From Hyunsoonleella aestuarii (GTDB lineage: Bacteria > Bacteroidota > Bacteroidia > Flavobacteriales > Flavobacteriaceae): a DNA stretch of 64,000 nucleotides. Within the stretch, counting starts at the first letter, position 1; every line of letters starts with the position of its first letter. Location: assembly GCF_006148925.1 (NCBI RefSeq), contig NZ_VAWB01000002.1, positions 124,001 through 188,000 of the forward strand, given 5' to 3'. The notes below the pieces were generated by a model that saw nothing but the letters and a program-made list of their open reading frames with translations, did no database searches and was not told where the DNA came from. Made by a program: the position numbers and the translations under genes. This document shows positions 1-9,116 of the stretch, piece after piece.

Positions 1-3000
1 GAGACTTACAACCAGAAGGTATTATAGGGGCAATTGAAAATATGTTACCTAATGGAAAACATAAAAAACAGTTTTACTTATCCATAGATTTTATTAGGAA
101 AATACCAAATTCCCCGAAACAAAAAGCATATCAAGAAACCATTGAAGAAGCTTATCCCAGTATAAAGGAATTGGCTGTTAGAGGATCGGAAAACCCTAAC
201 CTTATGCCAAAGGATGCTATTACTGTACGTTTCCACTCTATTGGTGGCTGGGGAGCAATTACAACAGGTAAAAACCTAGCAATGACTTTGTATGAATTGC
301 TTGGATTTAACATTAAAGCGAATCCAAAATATGGTTCTGAAAAGAAAGGGCAACCTACTACATATTATTTAGCCGCTGCCGCTGAACCGATTCGCATAAA
401 TTGTGAATATTACTTTGTTGATGTGGTGCTATCACCCGATCCGAATGTATTTAAACATACTAATGCACTTGCAGGACTTAAAAAAGGAGGTAGCTTTATC
501 ATTCAGAGTGAAAAAAATACTCCAGAAGCGGTTTGGGCTGAAATTCCTGAACATTATCAAAAAATAATAATTGATAATGATATCAATATATTTTATATCG
601 ATGGATTTAAAATAGCAAGAGAGGAAGCAACTGATACTGAATTGCAACTACGTATGCAAGGAATTGCTTTTCAAGGTGCATTTTTCGCTGCTTCTCCATT
701 AATGAAAAAATCTGGACTTTCAGAAGAAAAACTCTTAAAAGCTATTGAAGATCAATTACAGCATAAATTCGGATCAAAAGGTCAACGTGTGGTTGACGAT
801 AATATGCGCGTAGTAAAACGTGGCTTCGATGAAGTTCATGAAATTACCAATAAGGAATTGAACACCAAAAATAAAACAAATGGTAATGTTACTGAAAGTG
901 TGCCAATTCCAAGGATGATAAAAGAAATCCCTCAGAGTGAATCTAAGCTTAGTGATATTCATCGTTTTTGGGAACAAACAGGTAATTTCTATTTAAGGGG
1001 CATGGGAAATGATAACCTTACCGACCCGTTTATTGGGTTGAGCGTTATGCCAGCAGTTTCATCTGTCTTTAGAGATATGACAGGTATTCGTTTTGAACAT
1101 CCAGAATGGATTCCAAATAATTGTACAGCTTGTGGAGACTGTTATACCGTTTGTCCAGATACTGCTATTCCAGGACTGGTAAGTGAAGTTTCTGATGTAT
1201 TTGATACCATCGTAAAACGGGTGAAAAAGAATCATGGAAAGGTTGAGCATTTACCAAAAGCAGTTAGAAAACTGGAGGGTCATGTTCGAAAATTATTTTC
1301 TAGCTCAAAAAATGGAGCAACAGTTAATGATTTCATGCATCATGCTATTGATAAAACTCTGGATGATTTCAATAATAGTAAAGAATTAATAAAAGAATTT
1401 GATTGGTTTAAAGATGAATTGGGAGAGTTTAAGTTTACTTTAACTAGGCCTTATTATGATCTACATGAGAAAAAAGAAGAAAATAGTGGAGGGTTATTCA
1501 GTATTACCATTAATCCAACTACTTGCAAAGGCTGCATGGAATGTGTAGAAGTTTGTAATGACGAAGCACTTATTACAATACCACAAACTGAAGGCTCTAT
1601 TGCTAGGCTGAATAAAGAATGGGATTTTTGGTTGGATTTACCAAACACCTCTCCGAAATTTAATCGTATTGACGACCTAGAGGAAAAAATTGGTCCACTC
1701 GAAACCATTTTGTTAAATAAAGAGGCTTACTTGAATTTTGCTAGTGGTGATGGGGCCTGTTTAGGGTGTTCAGAAAAATCAGTAGTGCATATTTTCACTG
1801 CAACTGTGGAATCATTAATGCAGCCACGTGTTAAAAAACATATGGCCCGTTTGGAAGAATTGACAGATAAACTAGAAAAACACATTCAGGTTAAGTTGAT
1901 GAATCGAGTGAATTTAACCGATTCTGATACCATGTCTAAAATTGTTGCAGAAATGCAGAATTCAGACTTAACCATGGCTGAAATAACCCGTAGGTTGGAA
2001 TCTGAACAAGGTGGCGAACCAGTTGATCAAGAGTGGTTACGTAATGTAACCCAACTGCTAGCTCAATTGAAAAAACTTAAATGGAAATATACCAATGGAA
2101 CCACAGGTAAAGGGAGATCTAATATGGGTATGCTTAACTCCACAGGTTGTACATCGGTATGGGGTAGTACTTGGCCATTTAACCCGTATCCATTTCCTTG
2201 GGCAAATCACTTATTCCAAGATTCTACTTCAATGGCAATGGGAATCTTTGAAGGACATATGGCTAAAATGGCTGATGGTTTTAGAGCTATACGGAAGGCA
2301 GAATTGGAACTTGAAGGTAAATACGATGCCGCTGAACATGACGAATTCTTTACTTATTTCAATTGGAAACAATTTACCGATGAAGAATGGTTACTTTGTC
2401 CACCGGTGGTAGCACTAGGTGGTGACGGTGCTATGTATGATATAGGTTTCCAAAATTTATCTCGTCTGATGGCTTCGGGAACACCAATTAAAGTAATAAT
2501 TGTTGATACGCAAGTATATTCTAATACAGGAGGTCAAGCATGTACTTCTGGTTTTATCGGTCAAGTTTCTGATATGGCACAGTATGGTAAGGTATGGAAA
2601 GGAAAAAGTGAACCTAGAAAAGAGATTGGTCTCATTGCAATGGCACACAGAAACACCTATGTTTTACAAGGCACATTGGCTAACACGAGCCAAATGATTG
2701 AAGGGTTTATTGATGGTTTAATGACGAAACGCCCTGCGCTTTTCAATCTATATACTACTTGTCAACCTGAACATGGTGTAGGCGACGATTTGGGAGCTCA
2801 TCAGGCAAAACTTGCTGTAGAATCTAGAGCATACCCAATTTTCAAATACAATCCAGATAATGGTATAAAAGCCAAAGAAGCTTTTGATTTATCAGGTAAT
2901 CCTGCGCTAGATAAAATTTGGCCAACATATAAATTAAAATATCTAGAATATGGTCAGGAACAAAGTATGGAATTGCCAATGACGTTTGCAGACTTTGCAT

Positions 3001-3674
3001 TAACAGAAGCGAGATTTAGAAAACACTTTAGAAAAGTACCGCGTAATGCTTGGAATGAAAACATGATGCTATTGGCAGAATTTTTAGAATTGGATTATAG
3101 CGAACGTGAAAGTAAATTCCCTTATATCTGGGCGGTAGATAGAAATCAAAAACTCAACCGCGTTTTGGTAGCAAAACCAATTGTTGATTCTTGTGAAGAA
3201 CGACGTGATTTTTGGTTAATGTTGCGCGACATTGCTGGAGTAGAACCAGAAAAGCCAGAGGAAGAAAACCTTGAAGAAAAAATAAGAAACGAGGTGGTTG
3301 GAAATATAGCACAAGGGTTAATGAAACTGGCAGGTGGAAATGGTGATGGTATTCTTAAAATGGCAATGGAAAAACCAGTAACAAATGGTGAGATTTTGGT
3401 TGAAGATAAGCCTTCAAATGGTGAATACATGGCGCCATGGTTGGAAACTGAGGAATGTACCTCGTGTGATGAGTGCATTAAGCTTAACCCAAACATTTTT
3501 GCTTACAACGAAGACAATAAGGCATTCATAAAAAATCCGAAGGCTGGACCTTATGAAGACCTAGTTAAAGCTGCTGAAAAATGCACAGCTGGTGTAATCC
3601 ATCCAGGATTACCTGCTGACCAATTGGCAAATAATATGGAAAAATGGATAAGTCGAGGTGAAAAGTATAATTAA
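1..3674 (+). CDS. Large 2-oxoacid (probably pyruvate):ferredoxin oxidoreductase, 5' end outside window
   Basis: The reading frame is open from base 3, so the start codon and the N-terminal alpha domain lie upstream of the window. Visible in order are a gamma domain (about nt 210-780), a region with two CxxCxxCxxxC ferredoxin motifs (nt 1122-1154 and 1524-1556), and a thiamine-diphosphate beta domain. The beta domain has the proximal-cluster motif ACLGCSEK near nt 1758, GDGAMYDIG near 2421 and NTGGQ near 2524. A C-terminal extension carries CTSCDECI (nt 3456-3476) and a later Cys near 3582, like a built-in small ferredoxin. The family oxidises pyruvate or another 2-oxoacid plus CoA to acyl-CoA, CO2 and reduced ferredoxin. 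About 1220 residues are visible without the alpha part, so it is longer than the roughly 1200-residue NifJ proteins. The rnf genes follow 15 nt downstream. The substrate cannot be read from sequence. Confidence 0.85.
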   Translation, partial: DLQPEGIIGAIENMLPNGKHKKQFYLSIDFIRKIPNSPKQKAYQETIEEAYPSIKELAVRGSENPNLMPKDAITVRFHSIGGWGAITTGKNLAMTLYELLGFNIKANPKYGSEKKGQPTTYYLAAAAEPIRINCEYYFVDVVLSPDPNVFKHTNALAGLKKGGSFIIQSEKNTPEAVWAEIPEHYQKIIIDNDINIFYIDGFKIAREEATDTELQLRMQGIAFQGAFFAASPLMKKSGLSEEKLLKAIEDQLQHKFGSKGQRVVDDNMRVVKRGFDEVHEITNKELNTKNKTNGNVTESVPIPRMIKEIPQSESKLSDIHRFWEQTGNFYLRGMGNDNLTDPFIGLSVMPAVSSVFRDMTGIRFEHPEWIPNNCTACGDCYTVCPDTAIPGLVSEVSDVFDTIVKRVKKNHGKVEHLPKAVRKLEGHVRKLFSSSKNGATVNDFMHHAIDKTLDDFNNSKELIKEFDWFKDELGEFKFTLTRPYYDLHEKKEENSGGLFSITINPTTCKGCMECVEVCNDEALITIPQTEGSIARLNKEWDFWLDLPNTSPKFNRIDDLEEKIGPLETILLNKEAYLNFASGDGACLGCSEKSVVHIFTATVESLMQPRVKKHMARLEELTDKLEKHIQVKLMNRVNLTDSDTMSKIVAEMQNSDLTMAEITRRLESEQGGEPVDQEWLRNVTQLLAQLKKLKWKYTNGTTGKGRSNMGMLNSTGCTSVWGSTWPFNPYPFPWANHLFQDSTSMAMGIFEGHMAKMADGFRAIRKAELELEGKYDAAEHDEFFTYFNWKQFTDEEWLLCPPVVALGGDGAMYDIGFQNLSRLMASGTPIKVIIVDTQVYSNTGGQACTSGFIGQVSDMAQYGKVWKGKSEPRKEIGLIAMAHRNTYVLQGTLANTSQMIEGFIDGLMTKRPALFNLYTTCQPEHGVGDDLGAHQAKLAVESRAYPIFKYNPDNGIKAKEAFDLSGNPALDKIWPTYKLKYLEYGQEQSMELPMTFADFALTEARFRKHFRKVPRNAWNENMMLLAEFLELDYSERESKFPYIWAVDRNQKLNRVLVAKPIVDSCEERRDFWLMLRDIAGVEPEKPEEENLEEKIRNEVVGNIAQGLMKLAGGNGDGILKMAMEKPVTNGEILVEDKPSNGEYMAPWLETEECTSCDECIKLNPNIFAYNEDNKAFIKNPKAGPYEDLVKAAEKCTAGVIHPGLPADQLANNMEKWISRGEKYN

Positions 3675-3689
3675 TATAAAAATGGTCTA

Positions 3690-5048
3690 ATGGCATTTTT
3701 TAATTTTCATAAAAACACCTTTAAGCATGGCATTCATCCGCCGGAAAGTAAAGACGAAACCAATGGATTGCCCATAAAGCAATTTCCTTTTCCACCGGTA
3801 ATTATATTACCAATGGCGCAACACATCGGTGCGCCTTCGCAAATCATTGTTCGTGAAGGGCAGGAAGTACATCGTGGTCAATTATTGGCTAAGGCAGGTG
3901 GTTATGTGTCGGTGCCTATACATGCTCCGGTTTCTGGTACTATTAGAAAAATCGCCAATGTCCCTACTATTTTAGGTAAAATGTCTACAGGTATTTTTCT
4001 TGAAGCATTTCCTTTTTCAACTCAGGAAGTACTTGAAGGAAACCCAATTAATCCTGATACATCTACTCCTGAAGAAATTTTACAAGGCATTCAGGATGCA
4101 GGAATAGTAGGATTGGGCGGTGCGGCATTTCCAACACATGTAAAATTGAAAGTTCCTGAAGGAAAAAAATGTGAAACTTTGATTATCAATGGTATTGAAT
4201 GTGAACCCTATTTGACAACGGACCACCGGGTCATGCTAGAGCAAGAGAATGACATTTTTACTGGAATAAAATATTTATTGAAAGCTACGGGAACGCAGAG
4301 GGTCATCATTGGTATTGAAGCTAATAAGCGAGATGCCGCTAATCATTTAAAAAAGCATATCCCTAAAGATTTGCCGGTTTCCGTAAGAGTACTCCCTGTA
4401 AAATATCCACAAGGGGCAGAGAAAATGTTGGTCACTGCTATTTTGGGTAAAGAAATTCCATCAGGAAAGCTTCCTATAGAAGTTGGCGTAGTTGTGGTTA
4501 ATGTTGCAACAACGGCTGAGATAGGTAGGTTACTTCCACATGGCCAAGGTATTCAAGAACGCGTTATTACCATTGCGGGACCAGGGGTGAAAAAGAAAGG
4601 AAATTATACCATTCCAATAGGCACTCCTTTACGCTTTGTTCTCGAACAAGTGGGGGTTGATGAAGAAATCAGTGAAGTTTATATGGGCGGCCCAATGATG
4701 GGAGTAGCCGTTTCAAACCTTGACATATCAATAGTAAAGGGCACTTCGGGAATTCTAGTTTTTACAAAAAAAGATGTAAGTAGAACACCTAAAACATATC
4801 CCTGTATTAAATGTGGAGCTTGTGTAGACGCTTGTCCAATTTTATTGAATCCATCAAAATTGGGCATACTGGCAAAATTTGAAGCTTATAATGAAATGGC
4901 TTCAGATTTTAATCTTATGGATTGTTTTGAATGTGGATCATGTACCTATGTATGTCCATCCCATATTCCACTTGTGCAGTATTTTCGATTGGCAAAACGA
5001 ATTGTAAGAAAGCGCGAAGCTGAAAAAAAAGAGAAAGTAGATGCTTAA
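3690..5048 (+). CDS. rnfC: Rnf complex subunit RnfC
   Basis: This is the peripheral NADH-dehydrogenase-like subunit of the ion-translocating ferredoxin:NAD+ oxidoreductase. At 452 residues it is at the compact end of the family. An N-terminal RnfC barrel/lipoyl-like segment is followed by the nucleotide/FMN motif GLGGAAFPTHVKL (about residues 137-149), an SLBB region, and two 4Fe-4S motifs, CIKCGACVDACP and CFECGSCTYVCP, in the last 90 residues. It starts 15 nt after the oxidoreductase stop and overlaps rnfD by 8 nt, so translation is probably coupled. The presence of RnfC and RnfB, rather than NqrA and NqrF, identifies the complex as Rnf and not Na+-NQR. Confidence 0.95.
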   Translation: MAFFNFHKNTFKHGIHPPESKDETNGLPIKQFPFPPVIILPMAQHIGAPSQIIVREGQEVHRGQLLAKAGGYVSVPIHAPVSGTIRKIANVPTILGKMSTGIFLEAFPFSTQEVLEGNPINPDTSTPEEILQGIQDAGIVGLGGAAFPTHVKLKVPEGKKCETLIINGIECEPYLTTDHRVMLEQENDIFTGIKYLLKATGTQRVIIGIEANKRDAANHLKKHIPKDLPVSVRVLPVKYPQGAEKMLVTAILGKEIPSGKLPIEVGVVVVNVATTAEIGRLLPHGQGIQERVITIAGPGVKKKGNYTIPIGTPLRFVLEQVGVDEEISEVYMGGPMMGVAVSNLDISIVKGTSGILVFTKKDVSRTPKTYPCIKCGACVDACPILLNPSKLGILAKFEAYNEMASDFNLMDCFECGSCTYVCPSHIPLVQYFRLAKRIVRKREAEKKEKVDA

Positions 5049-6060
5049 AAAAACCTTAGATATTAGCTCGTCGCCGCATATAGTAAAAGGGCGAAGTACA
5101 GAAGATATCATGAAAAATGTGGTATGGGCATTATTGCCAGTTGTTTTTTTCTCTATTTATTCTTTTGGTTTAAATGCCTTATTTGTCATTTTTACAGCAA
5201 CATTTACCAGTGTATTAACCGAACATTTTTTGTGTAATCTTTCTAAAAAAGAAACCACTGTTAACGATTATTCAGCGGTAATTACAGGGTTACTATTGGG
5301 GCTTTCTTTACCTCCAAGTTTTCCTTTATGGATGGCTTTTGTAGGGGGTATTATCGGGATTGCACTTGGTAAATATATTTTTGGAGGATTAGGTTACAAT
5401 GTATTTAATCCAGCACTCGTTGCCAGAGCCGTTTTGCAGGCAGCATTTCCGGTTGCGATTACCACATGGCACCCTGCATTTTTAGCCAACCGATTCTCAA
5501 CGATTTCAGGATCAATATATACATGGCCTTTTATGGAACCACAATATGATGCTGTTTCAGGAGCGACCCCACTTTCAGCCTTTAAATTCGACGGCATAAC
5601 AACATCTACAGCAGAATTGGCCTTTGGTCAAATAAGTGGTTCTACTGGAGAAACCTGCGCCATAATTATCGCTTTAGGCGGTATCTATTTAATTGCAAGA
5701 AATATGATGTCTTGGAGAATTCCAGTAGCGGTATTATTAAGTGCCTTTTTATTAAGTGGTGTACTTTATTTATTCAATAGTGAACTATACCCATCACCCG
5801 TGTTTATGCTTCTATCTGGAGGATTGATGCTTGGTGCGGTATATATGGCAACGGACATGGTTTCATCTCCAATTACACCACTCGGTTTGTGGATTTATGG
5901 GGGCATTATTGGTATTCTAACTATTGTTATCAGAATTTGGGGTGGTTTGTCAGAAGGGGTTATGTATTCTATATTATTAGCTAATGCTATTTCACCACAT
6001 ATAGATTCGGTTATAAAAAATCGGGTGTATGGAACAAAACGAAAAGTAAAAGCCGTATGA
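5041..6060 (+). CDS. rnfD: Rnf complex subunit RnfD
   Basis: This is an integral membrane subunit of 339 residues with about nine hydrophobic segments. It carries the covalent-flavin motif SGATPLSA, and Thr176 is the expected phosphoester-linked FMN site. RnfD sits beside RnfG in the membrane and takes part in the electron path that drives Na+ or H+ export. It overlaps rnfC by 8 nt and rnfG by 4 nt (ATGA). The assignment rests on the flavinylation motif, the hydrophobic profile and the operon position. Confidence 0.94.
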   Translation: MLKKTLDISSSPHIVKGRSTEDIMKNVVWALLPVVFFSIYSFGLNALFVIFTATFTSVLTEHFLCNLSKKETTVNDYSAVITGLLLGLSLPPSFPLWMAFVGGIIGIALGKYIFGGLGYNVFNPALVARAVLQAAFPVAITTWHPAFLANRFSTISGSIYTWPFMEPQYDAVSGATPLSAFKFDGITTSTAELAFGQISGSTGETCAIIIALGGIYLIARNMMSWRIPVAVLLSAFLLSGVLYLFNSELYPSPVFMLLSGGLMLGAVYMATDMVSSPITPLGLWIYGGIIGILTIVIRIWGGLSEGVMYSILLANAISPHIDSVIKNRVYGTKRKVKAV

Positions 6061-6755
6061 GTGATGTTGTTAACATGAAAACACAAAACCTTGCCAGTAG
6101 CAAAAAAATGTTGTTGGCTATGGTAGGTATTGGTATTATAAGCGCCTTACTTATAGTTACGACATTTGAATTAACACTGCCTCGTGTACAACGATTAAAG
6201 GCAGAGGCCTTAGAAAAGGCGATTTTTAAAGTGCTACCAGGAACTGTTAATACCCAAGCATTTGGTGTGAATGCTAATGGGGAATTATTCAAAATGAAAG
6301 AAGGCGATAACACCGAAACAGCCATATATGCCGGATACAACAATAATGGTAACATTATTGGATATGCTATTGAAGCTTCGGGTCAAGGTTATGCCGACAT
6401 TATAAGAATACTTTACGGGTACAAACCAGATAAGGAAATACTCATTGGGTTTCAAGTTTTAGAAAGTAAAGAAACCCCAGGTCTTGGTGATAAAATTGAA
6501 AAAGAGGAACATTTTCTGAACAATTTCAAAGCATTAGATGTGAGTTTATCCAATATTGGAAAACTAAAAAATAAGTTAATTACCTTGAAGCAAGGCGAAA
6601 AACAAAACCCATGGGAAATTGATGGCATCACCGGAGCTACAATTTCTTCAAGAGCTATAGGAAATATTATAGGGACAAGCACATCAGAATTAGTTCCAAT
6701 TTTATATGACCATTATAACAAGAATAATCAAAAACCAAAGGAAAGTAATGAGTAA
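6057..6755 (+). CDS. rnfG: Rnf complex subunit RnfG (FMN-binding)
   Basis: The protein has 232 residues with a single N-terminal membrane helix (about residues 18-40) and a periplasmic FMN-binding domain. The flavinylation motif ITGATISS near residues 191-198 places the covalent FMN on Thr195. RnfG relays electrons between RnfD and the membrane core. The start codon overlaps the rnfD stop as ATGA. The flavin transferase ApbE, needed to attach FMN, is not encoded in this window. Confidence 0.94.
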   Translation: MSDVVNMKTQNLASSKKMLLAMVGIGIISALLIVTTFELTLPRVQRLKAEALEKAIFKVLPGTVNTQAFGVNANGELFKMKEGDNTETAIYAGYNNNGNIIGYAIEASGQGYADIIRILYGYKPDKEILIGFQVLESKETPGLGDKIEKEEHFLNNFKALDVSLSNIGKLKNKLITLKQGEKQNPWEIDGITGATISSRAIGNIIGTSTSELVPILYDHYNKNNQKPKESNE

Positions 6756-7380
6756 TGATAATGCTTCATCAAAACAAAAGGTCACCACTACCGATGAGTT
6801 TATTAAAGGTTTATGGCGAGACAATCCTGTATTTGTCCAAGTATTAGGAATGTGTCCGGTATTGGCTGTTTCTAATACGGCAGAAAACGCTCTAGCTATG
6901 GGATTAGCTACTGCTTTTGTTTTATTGATGTCAAATATTTTGGTTTCCTTACTTCGAAATTTTGTTCCTAAACAAGTACGTATTGCCTCTTATATTCTTA
7001 TCATCGCCACTTTTGTTACAGTAACAGATTATGCCATTCAAGCCATTAGTGTTGAGTTGCACAAAAGCTTAGGAGCATTCATTTCCCTAATCGTGGTTAA
7101 CTGTTTGATTTTGAGTAGAGCAGAGGCATTTGCCTCAAAAAACACTGTGTGGAAATCCATTTTTGATGCTTTGGGAATGGGATTAGGGTTTACGTTTGCA
7201 CTTTTTTGCTTAGGTGCCGTGAGAGAAATACTTGGCAATGGCTCAATATTTAATATAGCCCTTTTTCCTGATGGCTTTCAAAGCTGGATAGTAATGATTT
7301 TACCTGCGGGCGGATTTTTTACGCTAGCGATCTGGTTACTTATAATTAATGGGATAGAAACAAGAAAAACAAAATCATGA
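6748..7380 (+). CDS. rnfE: Rnf complex subunit RnfE
   Basis: This is an integral membrane subunit of 210 residues with about six helices. It is homologous to RnfA and to NqrD/NqrE. The cysteines in LGMCPVLAVS and VVNCLILSRA are the positions expected to bind the intramembrane 2Fe-2S cluster together with RnfA. I chose the ATG at 6748, which overlaps the rnfG stop by 8 nt. An upstream in-frame ATG at 6706 would add 14 polar residues lying entirely within rnfG. It overlaps rnfA by 4 nt. Confidence 0.93.
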   Translation: MSNDNASSKQKVTTTDEFIKGLWRDNPVFVQVLGMCPVLAVSNTAENALAMGLATAFVLLMSNILVSLLRNFVPKQVRIASYILIIATFVTVTDYAIQAISVELHKSLGAFISLIVVNCLILSRAEAFASKNTVWKSIFDALGMGLGFTFALFCLGAVREILGNGSIFNIALFPDGFQSWIVMILPAGGFFTLAIWLLIINGIETRKTKS

Positions 7381-7958
7381 ATACTGAATCTTTAGGTACT
7401 ATTTTTCTAAATGCATGCTTGGTTAACAATTTTGTTTTGGCCTATTTCTTAGGTATTTGTCCGTTTCTGGGTGTATCTGGAAAAATGGAAACTGCCACAA
7501 AAATGGGTGGAGCCGTAATGTTTGTAATGCTTATTAGTTCTATGTGTGCGTATGGAATTCACGCTTTTTTAATAAGTATTGGAGCCCCTTTTCTACAACT
7601 GATTAGCTACATTGTTGTTATTGCTTCCACGGTTCAGTTAGTTGAAATGTTCATCAAGAAGATAAGTCCAGTATTATTTAGATCTCTTGGAATATTTCTT
7701 CCGCTAATTACAACGAATTGTGCCATTCTAGGCGTGGCATTATTTCAAACGAATAAAGATTATGGCTTTTTAGAAAGTATAATATATGCTCTTGGTGCTG
7801 GTGCGGGATTTACGTTAGCTCTGGTATTAATTGCTGGATTAAGAGAACAGTTGGATTTTGCGGATGTTCCAAAAGTTTCAAAAGGCACAGCATTAACACT
7901 GTTTATTGCCGGTATTTTATCACTATGCTTTATGGGATTTGCAGGTTTGGGTGCTTAA
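7377..7958 (+). CDS. rnfA: Rnf complex subunit RnfA
   Basis: This integral membrane subunit (193 residues, about six helices) pairs with RnfE in an inverted-topology dimer. LGICPFLGVS near the N-terminus and TTNCAILGVA in the middle supply the two cysteines expected to share the intramembrane 2Fe-2S cluster. The start overlaps the rnfE stop as ATGA. It is followed 11 nt later by a small cysteine-rich membrane protein likely to help build that cluster. Confidence 0.94.
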   Translation: MNTESLGTIFLNACLVNNFVLAYFLGICPFLGVSGKMETATKMGGAVMFVMLISSMCAYGIHAFLISIGAPFLQLISYIVVIASTVQLVEMFIKKISPVLFRSLGIFLPLITTNCAILGVALFQTNKDYGFLESIIYALGAGAGFTLALVLIAGLREQLDFADVPKVSKGTALTLFIAGILSLCFMGFAGLGA

Positions 7959-7969
7959 AAAAATAATAA

Positions 7970-8176
7970 ATGATTAAATCGCTTATCATAGGAATTGGTT
8001 TTATAGTAACTATAGCAATAGCTTGGGTGCTTGTACAAACCTTTTGGAAAAAGGTTTTTAGAGAGGAATACGCTGATGATGACGTTTTAGCAGGTAGAAG
8101 AAGCTGCTCCAATTGTGGTTGTACTACGGTTTGCAAGCGAAAAGATGAGGGAAACATAAATCCTAAAACTTATTGA
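7970..8176 (+). CDS. Small NqrM-like (DUF539-type) cysteine-rich membrane protein
   Basis: The protein has 68 residues: one N-terminal membrane helix (about residues 4-25), a basic stretch, then a cytoplasmic tail with CSNCGCTTVC. A single helix plus a clustered four-Cys tail is the architecture of NqrM, the small maturation factor that supplies iron for the NqrD/NqrE intramembrane cluster. Its position directly after rnfE and rnfA, which contain the equivalent cluster, fits an iron-sulfur maturation role for Rnf. The family link is by architecture and context; sequence identity over so short a protein is weak. Confidence 0.6.
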   Translation: MIKSLIIGIGFIVTIAIAWVLVQTFWKKVFREEYADDDVLAGRRSCSNCGCTTVCKRKDEGNINPKTY

Positions 8177-8207
8177 ATAAAAAATAACAATAAAATAAAA
8201 AATAAAC

Positions 8208-9065
8208 ATGGCACATTTATCAGATTTCGATACCGAAAAACGCTATAAAGCGGTCGTAAAAGATACTTCACGGTTAACACCGCAAAACACCGAAGAAGTG
8301 CGGGAAATTATACTAGAAGTAAAAGACTCAGAGTTTGAATGCGAAGTAGATCAAAGCTTTGGAGTATTGGTGAAAGCTACAGGTGATTTTGGCAACACAT
8401 TTCATCATAGACTCTACAGTGTGGCAGATTTACCATCACGAATCAACGGTAATCCAAAAATTACCATGTTAGTAAAGCGTTGCTCATATATTGATGATTT
8501 CAATGGTGAAGAATACAAAGGTGTTGCTTCAAATTATCTATGCGATCGGAAAAAAGGTGACGAAATCACAGTTACTGGCCCTTTTCAACTGCCCTTTAGA
8601 GTTCCGGAGGATAAAACTGCTAATATGATACTCATTGGTATGGGTACAGGCATTGCTCCTTTCCGTGCATTCATTAAACATATATATAAAAATGTGAAGG
8701 ATTGGGAAGGTAAAATACGATTATTTTATGGTGCTCGTAGTGGTTTAGAACTGCTGTATTTAAATGATAAAGATGGTGATCTCACTAATTATTATGACAA
8801 GGATACATTTGAAGCTTTTCATGCGCTAAGTAAGAGACCACACTGGGCTGATTCCATTGAGTTAGAAAAAGCGCTTGAGGAACAAACTACTGAGTTGAAA
8901 GAACTACTTTCAAAGTCTAATACTTACGTTTATGTTGCAGGATATGCAAACATCCTTAACAAACTCAATACATCATTTTCTAAAATTTTAGGATCTGAGG
9001 AAAAATGGAAACTTCGTAAAGCAGAACTTATAGCCGGGAGAAAATGGGCTGAAATTATTTTTTAA
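8208..9065 (+). CDS. FNR-family ferredoxin-NAD(P)+ reductase-like flavoprotein
   Basis: The protein has 285 residues, with an FAD barrel containing RLYS (residues 68-71) and GVASNYLCD, followed by a nucleotide-binding domain with GMGTGIAPFRAF (about 144-155). This is the plant-type ferredoxin:NADP+ reductase fold, which exchanges electrons between ferredoxin and NAD(P)H. The chain ends in Phe where plant-type enzymes usually end in an aromatic Tyr that stacks on the flavin. It lies between rnfA and rnfB, an uncommon placement. I infer that it lets reduced ferredoxin be shared between NAD(P)H formation and Rnf pumping. The true electron partner is not visible from sequence. Confidence 0.8.
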   Translation: MAHLSDFDTEKRYKAVVKDTSRLTPQNTEEVREIILEVKDSEFECEVDQSFGVLVKATGDFGNTFHHRLYSVADLPSRINGNPKITMLVKRCSYIDDFNGEEYKGVASNYLCDRKKGDEITVTGPFQLPFRVPEDKTANMILIGMGTGIAPFRAFIKHIYKNVKDWEGKIRLFYGARSGLELLYLNDKDGDLTNYYDKDTFEAFHALSKRPHWADSIELEKALEEQTTELKELLSKSNTYVYVAGYANILNKLNTSFSKILGSEEKWKLRKAELIAGRKWAEIIF

Positions 9066-9116
9066 AGTGTATGGAGAAATAAAAGAGAATTGTGTTTTGT
9101 AAATTAATGAACTAAT

